DNA of 62,185 bases. Source: Bacteroidia bacterium (GTDB lineage Bacteria > Bacteroidota > Bacteroidia > Bacteroidales > VadinHA17). The stretch is taken from positions 1-62,185 of the forward strand of contig JAPLDX010000040.1 in assembly GCA_026391215.1 (NCBI GenBank), in the 5' to 3' direction. Below, in pieces: positions 37,917 through 47,135 of the stretch. The notes beneath the pieces were generated by a model. It was not told where the DNA came from. It saw only the letters and a program-made list of their open reading frames with translations, and ran no database searches. Numbering within the stretch: position 1 is the first letter of the stretch; each line of letters opens with the position of its first letter. Position numbers and translations under genes: made by a program.

Positions 37917-40900
37917 ATGAGGGAATCAGTATTATTAGCTCTGATACATATTTTTGCTATTGTCTCGACAGTCAATCCGGCTGGTATAACGTCGCGAGGC
38001 AAAAAGATCCTGCGCAGCTACCTAAGGAGATATCTGAACAGAGAGCTTGAAGAAGAATATTATGCCCTTTTTGAAAACAATCTTGAATTTTATTCGAATG
38101 AATTAAAGAGCGTCGACAAAGCTGAACTGGCCGATGAGGATTCCCTGATATCATTCCAGATTACCAACATATGCAGGCAGATAAAGAAAGGATTGTTTCT
38201 TGAGGAGAGGATGATAGTTTTCCTTCAGCTTATCGAGTTTGCTTTCGAGGATGGAATGCTGACCGATCAGGAGCAGACCATTATTGAAATTGTTGCAAGA
38301 ACTTTTAATATTCCCAAAAAAGAATTTGATAACGCTTCTGCTTTCATGATTGGCAGGACATTCGATGAAATAACTCCCGATAGTGTCCTGCTTATTGAAA
38401 GTGATAATCCGGAATATTCGGACGCAGGGATCTATAAGAATTATGACAAATGGCGCCATATAAGGATAAAAGGCTTCAGGGGGCATATGGTAATTCTTCA
38501 TGTTGAAAGCACCGGGACCCTGCTGCTTACTTATGACGGTCCGCTGGCCCTCTATATTAAAAGCAGGGATATAATAGCATGCCGGCCATATCTTTTGGAA
38601 AGGGGAGTGAATATAAAAGGTCAGGGTATAGAACCTGTTTACTATTCAAAGATATACAAGAAGTTTGTCTCACTAAAATTCCCTGAGAAGGTTGTCTTTG
38701 AAGGACATAATATTGAATACCTGTTCAAAAACTCTGATAATGGGGTCAGAAAAATGAATTTCAGGGTTGAATCGGGGAATCTGATCGGTATAATGGGAGG
38801 GAGCGGCGTTGGCAAGACAACAATGCTGAAACTGCTTCATGGAAAAATAAAACCTACAACAGGAAACCTGTATATAAACGGATATGATATTTATTCCGAA
38901 TCGGGGGAGATTAAAGGATTGATCGGCTATGTTCCCCAGGATGACATGCTGATCGAAGAGCTGACAGTCTATCAGAATCTTTATTTCAATGCCAGGTTGT
39001 GCTTTGGCGATTATACTGAGGAACAGCTTTACCGGACGGTTGACAAAGTCCTCACGGACCTTGATCTCTACGAGATTAAAGATCTGCAGGTGGGTGATAT
39101 TCTGAATAAGAAGGTAAGCGGAGGCCAGAGAAAAAGGCTTAATATCGGACTCGAGCTGATGCGCGAGCCAGTGGTATTGTTTATTGATGAACCTACATCA
39201 GGATTGTCTTCGTTCGATTCAGAAATGGTGATGAACCTGATAAAAAACCAGTCATTGAGCGGCAAGCTCGTATTTGCCATCATACACCAGCCTTCTTCGG
39301 ATATACTTAAAATGTTTGACAAACTCTGGATCCTTGATAAGGGCGGATATATGATTTATGATGGTGATCCGGTAGAAGCCCTGGTTTATTTTCAAACGGA
39401 GACTTCCCAGGCAAATGCCGCTGAAAGTGAATGCCCCTCCTGTGGAAATATCAAGACAGACAATATACTTGACATCATTGAAGTAAGGGTTATTGATAAT
39501 GCCGGTTATCCGGGAAAAGAAAGACAGGTAAGTCCCGGCGAATGGAATGAAAAGTACAGGAAAAAGATGATGCCTGCCATCGACGGCCAACCTGAAAAAT
39601 TGCCTGTTACAACTGGCAGCTTCAGGGTTCCGTCCAGATCGGTCCAGGTAAGGACTTTTATTAAGCGCAATGTTCTCCGCAAGCTGGCCGACACCCAATA
39701 TATGATCATAAATCTGCTTGAGGCTCCTCTTCTTGCATTGATACTGGCTTATATATCAAAATACAGTGAAGGCGGAACATACTTGTTTTCAACCAACAAA
39801 AACTACCCTGTTTTCCTGTTCATGTCAATCATTGTTGCCCTCTTTCTCGGACTTACTGTCAGCGCAGAGGAAATATTCCGGGACAGGAAAATAACTGAAA
39901 GAGAGAAATTCCTTAGCTTGAGCAGACTGAGTTATCTTCTGTCAAAGATCAGTTTTCTCTTTGCTCTGTCTGCAATCCAGTCCCTGTCATTTATAATTGT
40001 TGCCAATGCAGTGCTTGAAGTCAGGGGAATGTTGTTTCAGCAATGGCTGATCCTTTTTTCAACTGCCTGTTTCGCCAACCTTGTCGGGCTTAATATATCT
40101 GCCGGGATGAGGACAGCAGTAAGTATCTATATCCTGATACCGCTGATTCTTGTACCCCAACTGCTGCTTGGAGGTGCAATGATTAAATTTGATGATCTTC
40201 ACAAATCGTTAAGCAGGAAAATATATGTTCCCGTGATAGGCGATATAATGGCAACCAGGTGGGCTTATGAAGCTATAAGCGTGGAGCAGTTCAGGAGCAA
40301 TAAATTTGAGAAGCCTTTCTTTAAATTTGATATGGAACTCAGCCAGAACGACTGGTATGCTTCATTTCTGATACCTACCCTCAGGGTAAAAGTCAATGAA
40401 TGTGTTGTTGCCGGGAAGGATCCTGATTACCTGGATTATTCAGAAAACAATTTCAAAAAGATCAATTACCATTTCAGAGAGCTTGCTGAAATCTCAGGAC
40501 TGGAACCGGGAAAATGGTTCAGCAGCATGAATTATTCAAAATTCAATGAGATAATCGGCGATGATGCAAAACTCTATCTGGACAGTCTGAAAATTTTGTT
40601 AAGACTGAAAAACAAGGGAATATCCCTTCAGCGTGATTCTTTATACTCAGTGAAAACTGAACAGATGGGACATGAAGAGTTTGTCAGGACAAGGGAGAGG
40701 GATTATAATGAAAGTCTGGCTGATATTATGCTTAACAGGCTCACTACAAATAAGATATACGAGACCGAAAGCAAGCTGATCCAGAAAGCAGATCCGGTTT
40801 ATATGAAGCCAGGTTCAAAATACGGGCGTGCGCACTTTTTTGCCCCATATAAGATGTTGGGAAATCTGAAGATTGGAACCCTGGTCTTTAATGTCGCTGC

Positions 40901-41030
40901 AATCTGGATCATGACCATCTTTCTCTTCATAGCTTTATATTATAATGCCCTTAAGCGTTTCAATTTGTTCCTTGAAACCCAGCGATTTCCTCTCTGGAGA
41001 AAATTCGGGAGAGAACTGCTTCAGATCTGA
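37917..41030 (+). CDS. Large ABCG-like ABC protein with TerB-like N-terminus
   Basis: The 1037-aa protein can be read in blocks. Residues about 1-150 are helical and TerB-like (acidic FEDGMLTDQEQTIIEI segment). Residues 150-250 are beta-rich. Residues about 265-490 are an ABC ATPase with Walker A GGSGVGKTT (Lys300), signature VSGGQRKRLN near 397 and Walker B VVLFIDEPTSGLSS. Then comes a linker with one CPSCGN and a membrane domain with about five segments between 590 and 760. A charged soluble stretch runs from about 760 to 975, and a last membrane segment lies near 985-1010. The ATPase-first order and the big loop before the last segment resemble eukaryotic ABCG half-transporters. The substrate is unknown. 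ksgA follows 3 bp later. Confidence 0.82.
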   Translation: MRESVLLALIHIFAIVSTVNPAGITSRGKKILRSYLRRYLNRELEEEYYALFENNLEFYSNELKSVDKAELADEDSLISFQITNICRQIKKGLFLEERMIVFLQLIEFAFEDGMLTDQEQTIIEIVARTFNIPKKEFDNASAFMIGRTFDEITPDSVLLIESDNPEYSDAGIYKNYDKWRHIRIKGFRGHMVILHVESTGTLLLTYDGPLALYIKSRDIIACRPYLLERGVNIKGQGIEPVYYSKIYKKFVSLKFPEKVVFEGHNIEYLFKNSDNGVRKMNFRVESGNLIGIMGGSGVGKTTMLKLLHGKIKPTTGNLYINGYDIYSESGEIKGLIGYVPQDDMLIEELTVYQNLYFNARLCFGDYTEEQLYRTVDKVLTDLDLYEIKDLQVGDILNKKVSGGQRKRLNIGLELMREPVVLFIDEPTSGLSSFDSEMVMNLIKNQSLSGKLVFAIIHQPSSDILKMFDKLWILDKGGYMIYDGDPVEALVYFQTETSQANAAESECPSCGNIKTDNILDIIEVRVIDNAGYPGKERQVSPGEWNEKYRKKMMPAIDGQPEKLPVTTGSFRVPSRSVQVRTFIKRNVLRKLADTQYMIINLLEAPLLALILAYISKYSEGGTYLFSTNKNYPVFLFMSIIVALFLGLTVSAEEIFRDRKITEREKFLSLSRLSYLLSKISFLFALSAIQSLSFIIVANAVLEVRGMLFQQWLILFSTACFANLVGLNISAGMRTAVSIYILIPLILVPQLLLGGAMIKFDDLHKSLSRKIYVPVIGDIMATRWAYEAISVEQFRSNKFEKPFFKFDMELSQNDWYASFLIPTLRVKVNECVVAGKDPDYLDYSENNFKKINYHFRELAEISGLEPGKWFSSMNYSKFNEIIGDDAKLYLDSLKILLRLKNKGISLQRDSLYSVKTEQMGHEEFVRTRERDYNESLADIMLNRLTTNKIYETESKLIQKADPVYMKPGSKYGRAHFFAPYKMLGNLKIGTLVFNVAAIWIMTIFLFIALYYNALKRFNLFLETQRFPLWRKFGRELLQI

Positions 41031-41033
41031 AAA

Positions 41034-41810
41034 ATGGTAAGGCCAAAGAAAAATCTTGGACAGCATTTTCTCAAAGACAGGGATATTGCCGCGAAAATAG
41101 CCGGTACGCTGACAGGCTCAGGCTATAATTCTGTTCTTGAAATAGGCCCGGGAACGGGGATATTGACAGGATTCCTTATTGAAAGACAATTTCCTGACTT
41201 CAGAGTTATTGAAATAGACAATGAATCGGTTTATTATCTGAAAAAGAACTTTCCCGGACTGAAACAAATTATCAGGGGAGATTTTCTTGTAATGGATATT
41301 GATGAATATTTCCCCGATAAGCTGGGCATAATAGGTAATTTCCCCTACAATATTTCTTCCCAGATCCTTTTTAAGGTGCTCAATAACAGGGATAAGGTCA
41401 TTGAGATATGCGGGATGCTCCAGAAGGAAGTTGCCGAAAGGATATGTTCCTCTCCGGGATCAAAAACGTACGGGATATTGAGTGTTCTGCTCCAGGCTTT
41501 TTATACAGCAGAGTACCTGTTTACTGTGCCAGAATATGTTTTTTCTCCTCCCCCTAAAGTAAAATCCGGAGTGATCAGGCTGAAAAGAAACCAGGTAAAG
41601 AGTCTCGGATGTGACGAATCCCTTTTTGTCAGGGTGGTCAAAGCCAGCTTTAACCAGAGGAGGAAAACACTGAGGAACTCTGTAAAAGCAGTTTTTAACC
41701 TGAAGAGGGAAGATTATAAAGATTTCGGATTAAGGCCAGAACAGTTATCTGTGGAAAAGTTTATTGAACTTACCAACTGGATTGATGAAAACAGGATTCT
41801 ATCCGAATGA
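41034..41810 (+). CDS. ksgA: 16S rRNA dimethyladenosine transferase
   Basis: The 258-aa protein opens [11 protein letters not shown], the family start, then has the SAM motif [12 protein letters not shown] near 38 and the catalytic [12 protein letters not shown] near 102. It ends with [11 protein letters not shown] near 205. It dimethylates two adjacent adenines at the 3' end of 16S rRNA. It is 3 bp after the ABC gene and overlaps the convergent permease gene by 12 bp. Confidence 0.96.
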   Translation: MVRPKKNLGQHFLKDRDIAAKIAGTLTGSGYNSVLEIGPGTGILTGFLIERQFPDFRVIEIDNESVYYLKKNFPGLKQIIRGDFLVMDIDEYFPDKLGIIGNFPYNISSQILFKVLNNRDKVIEICGMLQKEVAERICSSPGSKTYGILSVLLQAFYTAEYLFTVPEYVFSPPPKVKSGVIRLKRNQVKSLGCDESLFVRVVKASFNQRRKTLRNSVKAVFNLKREDYKDFGLRPEQLSVEKFIELTNWIDENRILSE

Positions 41811-43049
41811 GTATCCTATTGCATCGACAGGATTCATTTTGGCAGCTGAAGAGGCAGGAGCATATCCTGCAATAATCCCTATTATTCCTGATATCAATAC
41901 TGCCAGGAGAATGTTTGCCAGAGTAAGATGCATATTCAATTCCCACAGGTAGTTTACAACAATTGTTGCAATGAAGATCATTAAAACACCCAGCAGTCCG
42001 CCTATAACAGAAAGCAGGACAGACTCTGTAAGAAATTGTTGAAGTATAAAGAATCGTTTGGCTCCCAGAGCTTTCTGAATGCCAATTATATTTGTCCTTT
42101 CCCTTACTGATACGAACATGATGTTGGCTATTCCGAAACCGCCGACAAGTATGGCAAATCCTCCAATGATCCAGCCCCCAACATTTATCCCAACAAAGAT
42201 GGAGTCAAAAGCCTGTGTAAGCAGGCTGGCCCGGTTGATTGAAAAATTGGATTCCTCTCCGGGGTGAAGCTTCCGGGCGGCTCTCAGTATCATTGTGACT
42301 TCCTCACTGAGCTCTTCAATAGAGACATTTTCTTTGCTCCTGATCATTAAATTGGATCCGAGGAAAGGATTTCGCATATTAATGAAGGTCCTGGCAAAAT
42401 TTATTGGAACAAGTGTCATCTCATCCATACCGCTGTCGCTTATTCCTCCTTTGCCTTCTTTCTTGAAAACTCCAATGACATTGGTTTTATGACCTGCGAT
42501 AGTGATCTGCTTGCCAACAGGACTGGAACCTTCAAAGAACCTGTCAGCAACCTCATAACCTACTATTGCAACATTCTTCCCTGTCGCTGATTCTTCAGGG
42601 GAGAAATATCTTCCTTCCTCTATTTCAAATGATCTGAGATCCTGAAAGTCATGTGTAGTTGCCCATATATATGCATTATCTGACTGGATTTTTCTGTAAC
42701 GCATTGATTCTGGCTCAACTATAGAAAAACTGGCAACTTCTGTTTTTGTCGATTTTTTCATTATGGCTTCATAGTCCTTCATCGACACCACAGGCCATTT
42801 GATGATCTTCCAATATTCAAGGTTGGGATCGAATGACCATGGAAATTTCTGGACGTAGACCACATTATCCCCCAGTGTCGCAAGAGAATCACGGATCGCT
42901 TTTTCCATCCAGTCAAGAACAGTAAATACCGAGATTATCGTAAATATCCCGATAGTTATTCCGAAAAGTGACAGGAATGTCCTTAACTTATTAACGCCAA
43001 GAGAGTTGACAGCAAACAGGAAGCTTTCTTTAAATAGTCTGAAAAACAT
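41799..43049 (-). CDS. MacB-like ABC transporter permease (FtsX family)
   Basis: The 416-aa product has an N-terminal membrane segment ([20 protein letters not shown]), a periplasmic MacB_PCD-type domain (about 50-265), and three C-terminal segments of the FtsX fold, including [26 protein letters not shown]. Such permeases work with an ATPase of the MacB/LolD type in exporting substrates or in lipoprotein handling. No such ATPase is adjacent. A strong GGAGG ribosome site and a TATCTTTG (43086-43079) lie upstream. The 3' end overlaps ksgA by 12 bp. Confidence 0.92.
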   Translation of the reverse strand: MFFRLFKESFLFAVNSLGVNKLRTFLSLFGITIGIFTIISVFTVLDWMEKAIRDSLATLGDNVVYVQKFPWSFDPNLEYWKIIKWPVVSMKDYEAIMKKSTKTEVASFSIVEPESMRYRKIQSDNAYIWATTHDFQDLRSFEIEEGRYFSPEESATGKNVAIVGYEVADRFFEGSSPVGKQITIAGHKTNVIGVFKKEGKGGISDSGMDEMTLVPINFARTFINMRNPFLGSNLMIRSKENVSIEELSEEVTMILRAARKLHPGEESNFSINRASLLTQAFDSIFVGINVGGWIIGGFAILVGGFGIANIMFVSVRERTNIIGIQKALGAKRFFILQQFLTESVLLSVIGGLLGVLMIFIATIVVNYLWELNMHLTLANILLAVLISGIIGIIAGYAPASSAAKMNPVDAIGYSFG

Positions 43050-43156
43050 TCTTTTCCTCCCGGAAATTATTTGAGTTCCAAAGATAAGAAAAAAGATATG
43101 TTCGTGATGAAATTATTCTCAAATGCAGAATTCAAGATAATCATAACTGTTATTTA

Positions 43157-43186
43157 TTGAGGATAATAAAAAAATATATATTTTTA
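43157..43186 (+). promoter_or_regulatory. Promoter of purH-mreBCD-mrdA-rodA (TTG-19-TATTTTTA)
   Basis: TTG at 43157-43159 and TATTTTTA at 43179-43186 are separated by 19 bp. This is the only good promoter-like sequence before the six-gene run, whose internal gaps are all under 15 bp. Confidence 0.55.
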
Positions 43187-43230
43187 TCCGCCCTAATCAA
43201 CGAGGTCCAACCTGTCATAATTATCAGATA

Positions 43231-44754
43231 ATGAGTGAAAAAATAATCAAGAGCGCCTTAATTTCAGTTTTTTATAAAGAAGGACTGGAAGATATCGTAA
43301 GAGCACTTCATAGTTTAAATGTGAAAATCTGTTCAACGGGCGGCACTTTTAATTTCATAAAGGAGCTTGGCATTCCTGCCGGCAAAGTCGAAGATCTTAC
43401 CACTTATCCTTCTATTTTGGGAGGGCGGGTCAAAACTCTTCATCCTTCAGTTTTTGGCGGAATACTGGCACGCAGGGGCAATGCTGAAGATATGGAACAG
43501 GTAAAGAAGTACAATATCCCTGAGATTGACCTGGTAATTGTTGATCTTTATCCGTTTGAACAAACAGTCGCAAATACCACTGATGAAGATGAAATAATTG
43601 AAAAGATAGACATCGGCGGAATATCACTGATAAGGGCAGCAGCAAAGAATTTCAATGACGTGCTGGTTGTTTCGGGAAGAGAACAATATCCGGAAGTGCT
43701 TGCATTGCTTAAAGAAAAGAAAGGTGTTACTACACTTCAGGAAAGGAAGCTTTATGCTGCAAAAGCTTTTAAAACCTCATCAAATTACGATACTGCAATC
43801 TTCAGATATTTCAACAGAGAGGCCGGGATCCCGGCTTTCAGGGAAAGCATAGATACGGCATATCCTATCAGGTACGGAGAAAATCCACACCAGAAAGGAA
43901 TATTCTTCGGTGATCCGGACAAGATATTTGACAAGCTCCATGGGAAGGAGATTTCGTACAACAACCTCCTGGATATTGAATCTGCACTTGGACTTATTGA
44001 TGAATTCACAGAAACTACTTGTGTAATTATCAAGCACAACAATGCATGCGGGGCAGCTTCAAGGAAAAACATCACAGAGGCATGGAAGGCGGCGCTTGCA
44101 TGTGATCCTGTTTCTGCTTTCGGTGGGGTAATTGCTTCCAACATTACCATCGATGAAGCCGCTGCTGTAGAAATGGACAAGATATTTTTTGAAATAATCA
44201 TTGCTCCCGAATATACCAGATCCGCACTCGAAATTTTGAAACAAAAGAAAAACAGAATAATCCTTAAAAGGAAAAAATCAGAAAAAAGCCTTTTTGTTTT
44301 CAGGTCGTTGCTTAACGGTGTTTTGTGGCAGGAAAGGGATAACAGCACTCAATCGGCAATGGATATGAAACCTGTTACGCCAAAAATTCCGGGACAGGCT
44401 GAATTCAATGATCTTGTCTTTGCAAATATAATTGTAAAGCACAGTAAATCAAATACAATCGTTTTGGCAAAAGATAGCCAGCTTTGCGCCAGCGGTGTCG
44501 GACAGACATCACGTGTGGATGCTTTAAAGCAGGCAATTGAAAAGGCAAAAGCTTTCGGATTCAGCCTGGAGGGAGCAGTTATGGCGTCAGATGCATTTTT
44601 CCCTTTTAACGATTGTGTTGAAATAGCACATAAGGCAGGAATTACGGCTGTTGTTCAACCTGGAGGATCGGTGCGCGACAAGGATTCAATTGATTATTGT
44701 TCATCCAATGGGATTGCAATGGTATTTACAGGAATAAGACACTTTAAACATTAA
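43231..44754 (+). CDS. purH: Bifunctional AICAR transformylase / IMP cyclohydrolase
   Basis: The 507-aa product has an N-terminal MGS-like IMP cyclohydrolase domain (ALISVFYKEGLEDIVRAL, STGGTFNFIKELG, GGRVKTLHPSVFGGIL) and a C-terminal AICAR formyltransferase domain with KHNNACGAASR near 270, DPVSAFGGVIA near 293 and the C-terminal GIRHFKH. It performs the last two steps of IMP synthesis. Its stop is 9 bp before mreB, so purine synthesis is co-transcribed with the rod-shape genes. Confidence 0.97.
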   Translation: MSEKIIKSALISVFYKEGLEDIVRALHSLNVKICSTGGTFNFIKELGIPAGKVEDLTTYPSILGGRVKTLHPSVFGGILARRGNAEDMEQVKKYNIPEIDLVIVDLYPFEQTVANTTDEDEIIEKIDIGGISLIRAAAKNFNDVLVVSGREQYPEVLALLKEKKGVTTLQERKLYAAKAFKTSSNYDTAIFRYFNREAGIPAFRESIDTAYPIRYGENPHQKGIFFGDPDKIFDKLHGKEISYNNLLDIESALGLIDEFTETTCVIIKHNNACGAASRKNITEAWKAALACDPVSAFGGVIASNITIDEAAAVEMDKIFFEIIIAPEYTRSALEILKQKKNRIILKRKKSEKSLFVFRSLLNGVLWQERDNSTQSAMDMKPVTPKIPGQAEFNDLVFANIIVKHSKSNTIVLAKDSQLCASGVGQTSRVDALKQAIEKAKAFGFSLEGAVMASDAFFPFNDCVEIAHKAGITAVVQPGGSVRDKDSIDYCSSNGIAMVFTGIRHFKH

Positions 44755-44763
44755 TATTAATAT

Positions 44764-45786
44764 ATGGGACTTTTTTCATTTTTGACTCAGGAGATTGCTA
44801 TTGATCTCGGGACGGCAAATACTATAATCATTCACAATGACAAAATTGTCGTTGATGAACCTTCTATAGTAGCAATAGATAAGAATTCAGGAAAACTGAT
44901 AGCAATAGGGGAAGCGGCAAGACAGATGCACGGGAAGACGCATGAGAACATAAAGACTGTCAGACCGATGAAGGATGGGGTTATAGCTGATTTCAATGCA
45001 GCCGAGCTGATGATCAGGGGAATGATCAAAATGATAAACAGGGGCCCGCGTCTGTTTTCACCATCCCTGAAAATGGTAGTATGTATCCCATCGGGTAGTA
45101 CTGAAGTAGAGATACGTGCGGTGCGTGACTCATCAGAGCATGCAGGCGGAAGGGATGTCTATATGATATATGAACCAATGGCTGCAGCAATAGGCATTGG
45201 TCTGGATGTGGAAGCTCCTGAAGGTTTCATGGTCATAGATATCGGCGGAGGCACAACTGAAATAGCTGTAATTGCTCTCGGAGGGATCGTTTGTAACAAG
45301 TCGATCAGAATCGCAGGTGATGGATTTACAGCTGATATTCAGGCTTATATGAGGCATCAGCATAATATCAAAATAGGTGAAAAGACTGCAGAAGATATCA
45401 AAATTGGAGTAGGGGCTGCTCTTCCTGATATCGAAAATCCACCAGCCGATTATGTGGTCAGAGGTCCAAATATAATGACAGCCCTGCCAATTGAAATACC
45501 AATATCTTATCAGGAGATTGCATATTGTCTCGATAAATCATTGTCAAAGGTAGAAGCAGCTCTGCTTAATGTTCTTGAACAAACCCCGCCGGAACTGTAT
45601 GCTGATGTTGTGGATAAGGGGATATATATGGTTGGCGGCGGCGCTCTTCTGAGAGGCCTCGATAAAAGATTTTCTGATAAGATCAATATTAAGTTTAATG
45701 TAGTGGAAGATCCCCTTCATGCAGTTGCAAGGGGTACTGGTGTGGCACTTAAAAACGTTGATAAATTTCCATTCCTTATGAGATAA
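44764..45786 (+). CDS. mreB: Rod shape-determining protein MreB
   Basis: The 340-aa bacterial actin has phosphate loop IDLGTANTII near residue 14, VCIPSGSTEVE, the second phosphate loop MVIDIGGGTTEIAVI near 160, and the adenosine motif MVGGGALLRGLD near 290. It forms the cytoplasmic filaments that guide lateral wall synthesis. It is the first gene of mreBCD-mrdA-rodA, after purH. Confidence 0.97.
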   Translation: MGLFSFLTQEIAIDLGTANTIIIHNDKIVVDEPSIVAIDKNSGKLIAIGEAARQMHGKTHENIKTVRPMKDGVIADFNAAELMIRGMIKMINRGPRLFSPSLKMVVCIPSGSTEVEIRAVRDSSEHAGGRDVYMIYEPMAAAIGIGLDVEAPEGFMVIDIGGGTTEIAVIALGGIVCNKSIRIAGDGFTADIQAYMRHQHNIKIGEKTAEDIKIGVGAALPDIENPPADYVVRGPNIMTALPIEIPISYQEIAYCLDKSLSKVEAALLNVLEQTPPELYADVVDKGIYMVGGGALLRGLDKRFSDKINIKFNVVEDPLHAVARGTGVALKNVDKFPFLMR

Positions 45787-45799
45787 CCTGCCTGTGTGA

Positions 45800-46621
45800 A
45801 TGAGAAATCTGCTTAATTTTCTTGCGAAATATAACAATCTTATCATCTTTCTCGTACTTGAAGGGATAGCATTTTATTTACTCAGCACAGGCAACAATTA
45901 TCACAACACAAAGGTGGTTAAAGGAATAAGGGGAACTACCCGCGGCCTGGAGCAAAAAATAAGCAACACCAGGTCATATTTCAGACTCAGGGATATAAAC
46001 CAGGAGCTTGCATCTGAAAATAATTCTCTTAAAAACACTATTAGCCGGCTGATGAAGAAAGAAGATCTGCTTTTTTTTTCAGTATCCGATACAATATTTA
46101 ACCAGCAATACAAATACTCATCAGCTGAGGTTATTGATAATTCAGTAAACCGGCAAAAGAACTTCTTTACGATCAATAAAGGGAGAAAGCAGGGCTTATC
46201 AGCTGATATGGCAGTTATTTCGGGTGAAAGCGTTGCAGGGGTGATTGTCGGATATTCCGATAACTTTTCTATTGTCATGTCACTCCTTAACCTGGATTTC
46301 AGGTTAAGTGCAAGGATAAGATCTAACGGATATTTTGGTTCATTAAGCTGGGACGGGATTGATTATAAAAATGTAATTCTCAGCGAAATACCCCGGCATG
46401 TGCCTGTCAGCCTGGGGGATACTGTTGAAACAACGGGCTATTCCGCAATTTTCCCGGAAGGAATAATGATAGGCGTAGTCAGCGATTTTGAAAAACCGGG
46501 AGGAGATTTTTACACGATAAAAGTTGCGCTGAAAACAGATTTCAGAAAACTCCATTTTGTGAACGTGATAGGGAACATGAAGAAAACAGAACAGATTGAA
46601 CTTGAAAATTCATTTCAATGA
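45800..46621 (+). CDS. mreC: Rod shape-determining protein MreC
   Basis: The 273-aa product has a single N-terminal membrane segment (LIIFLVLEGIAFYLL), a coiled coil (about 45-85), and the periplasmic beta-domain with INKGRKQGLSADMAVIS near 135 and TTGYSAIFPEGIMIG near 215. It links the MreB filament to PBP2 and RodA. The stop overlaps the mreD ATG by 4 bp (ATGA). Confidence 0.94.
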   Translation: MRNLLNFLAKYNNLIIFLVLEGIAFYLLSTGNNYHNTKVVKGIRGTTRGLEQKISNTRSYFRLRDINQELASENNSLKNTISRLMKKEDLLFFSVSDTIFNQQYKYSSAEVIDNSVNRQKNFFTINKGRKQGLSADMAVISGESVAGVIVGYSDNFSIVMSLLNLDFRLSARIRSNGYFGSLSWDGIDYKNVILSEIPRHVPVSLGDTVETTGYSAIFPEGIMIGVVSDFEKPGGDFYTIKVALKTDFRKLHFVNVIGNMKKTEQIELENSFQ

Positions 46622-47124
46622 TCAACTCAATCCTTAGATATGGGCTGATCTTTTTCCTGCTGATCCTTCTCCAGATTCTGCTGTTTAATAATATTGAGTT
46701 CAGCGGGTACGTTAATCCCTATGTCTACATAATGTTCATTCTGCTTCTTCCGGTTGAGATCCCGTCATGGCTTCTTCTTATCCTTTCATTTTTTACAGGA
46801 CTTGTAATTGATATTTTCTGTGGTTCTCCCGGAATGCATACTTCCGCAACTGTTCTTGCAGGATTTGTTCGTCCATATGTTTTGAGGCTGATATCACCAA
46901 GAGACGGTTATGAACCCGGCACGGATCCCTCAATGATGATCTATGGCTTCAGATGGTTCTTGTTCTATACGCTGATCATTGTGTTTATCCATCATTTCAC
47001 ATTGTTTTACCTGGAGGTATTCCGCTTTACAGATTTCTTCCTGACACTCCTCAGGGTGATATTAAGCTCGCTTTTCTCGATAGCCTTCATTCTTCTTCTT
47101 GAATATGCAAGGAGAGGAAAATAA
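46618..47124 (+). CDS. mreD: Rod shape-determining protein MreD
   Basis: The 168-aa inner-membrane protein has about five hydrophobic segments and the YVYIMFILLLPVEIPSWLLL / FFTGLVIDIFCGSPGMHTSA pattern of MreD. It is identified by membrane pattern plus position between mreC (4-bp overlap) and mrdA (11-bp gap). It is part of the elongasome. Confidence 0.92.
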   Translation: MINSILRYGLIFFLLILLQILLFNNIEFSGYVNPYVYIMFILLLPVEIPSWLLLILSFFTGLVIDIFCGSPGMHTSATVLAGFVRPYVLRLISPRDGYEPGTDPSMMIYGFRWFLFYTLIIVFIHHFTLFYLEVFRFTDFFLTLLRVILSSLFSIAFILLLEYARRGK

Positions 47125-47135
47125 ATGAACGGATT

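Noticed and set aside
43785..44348. 187-codon frame antisense to purH
   Set aside because: It lies entirely inside a well-conserved purH coding sequence, with no signal, promoter or recognisable motif.
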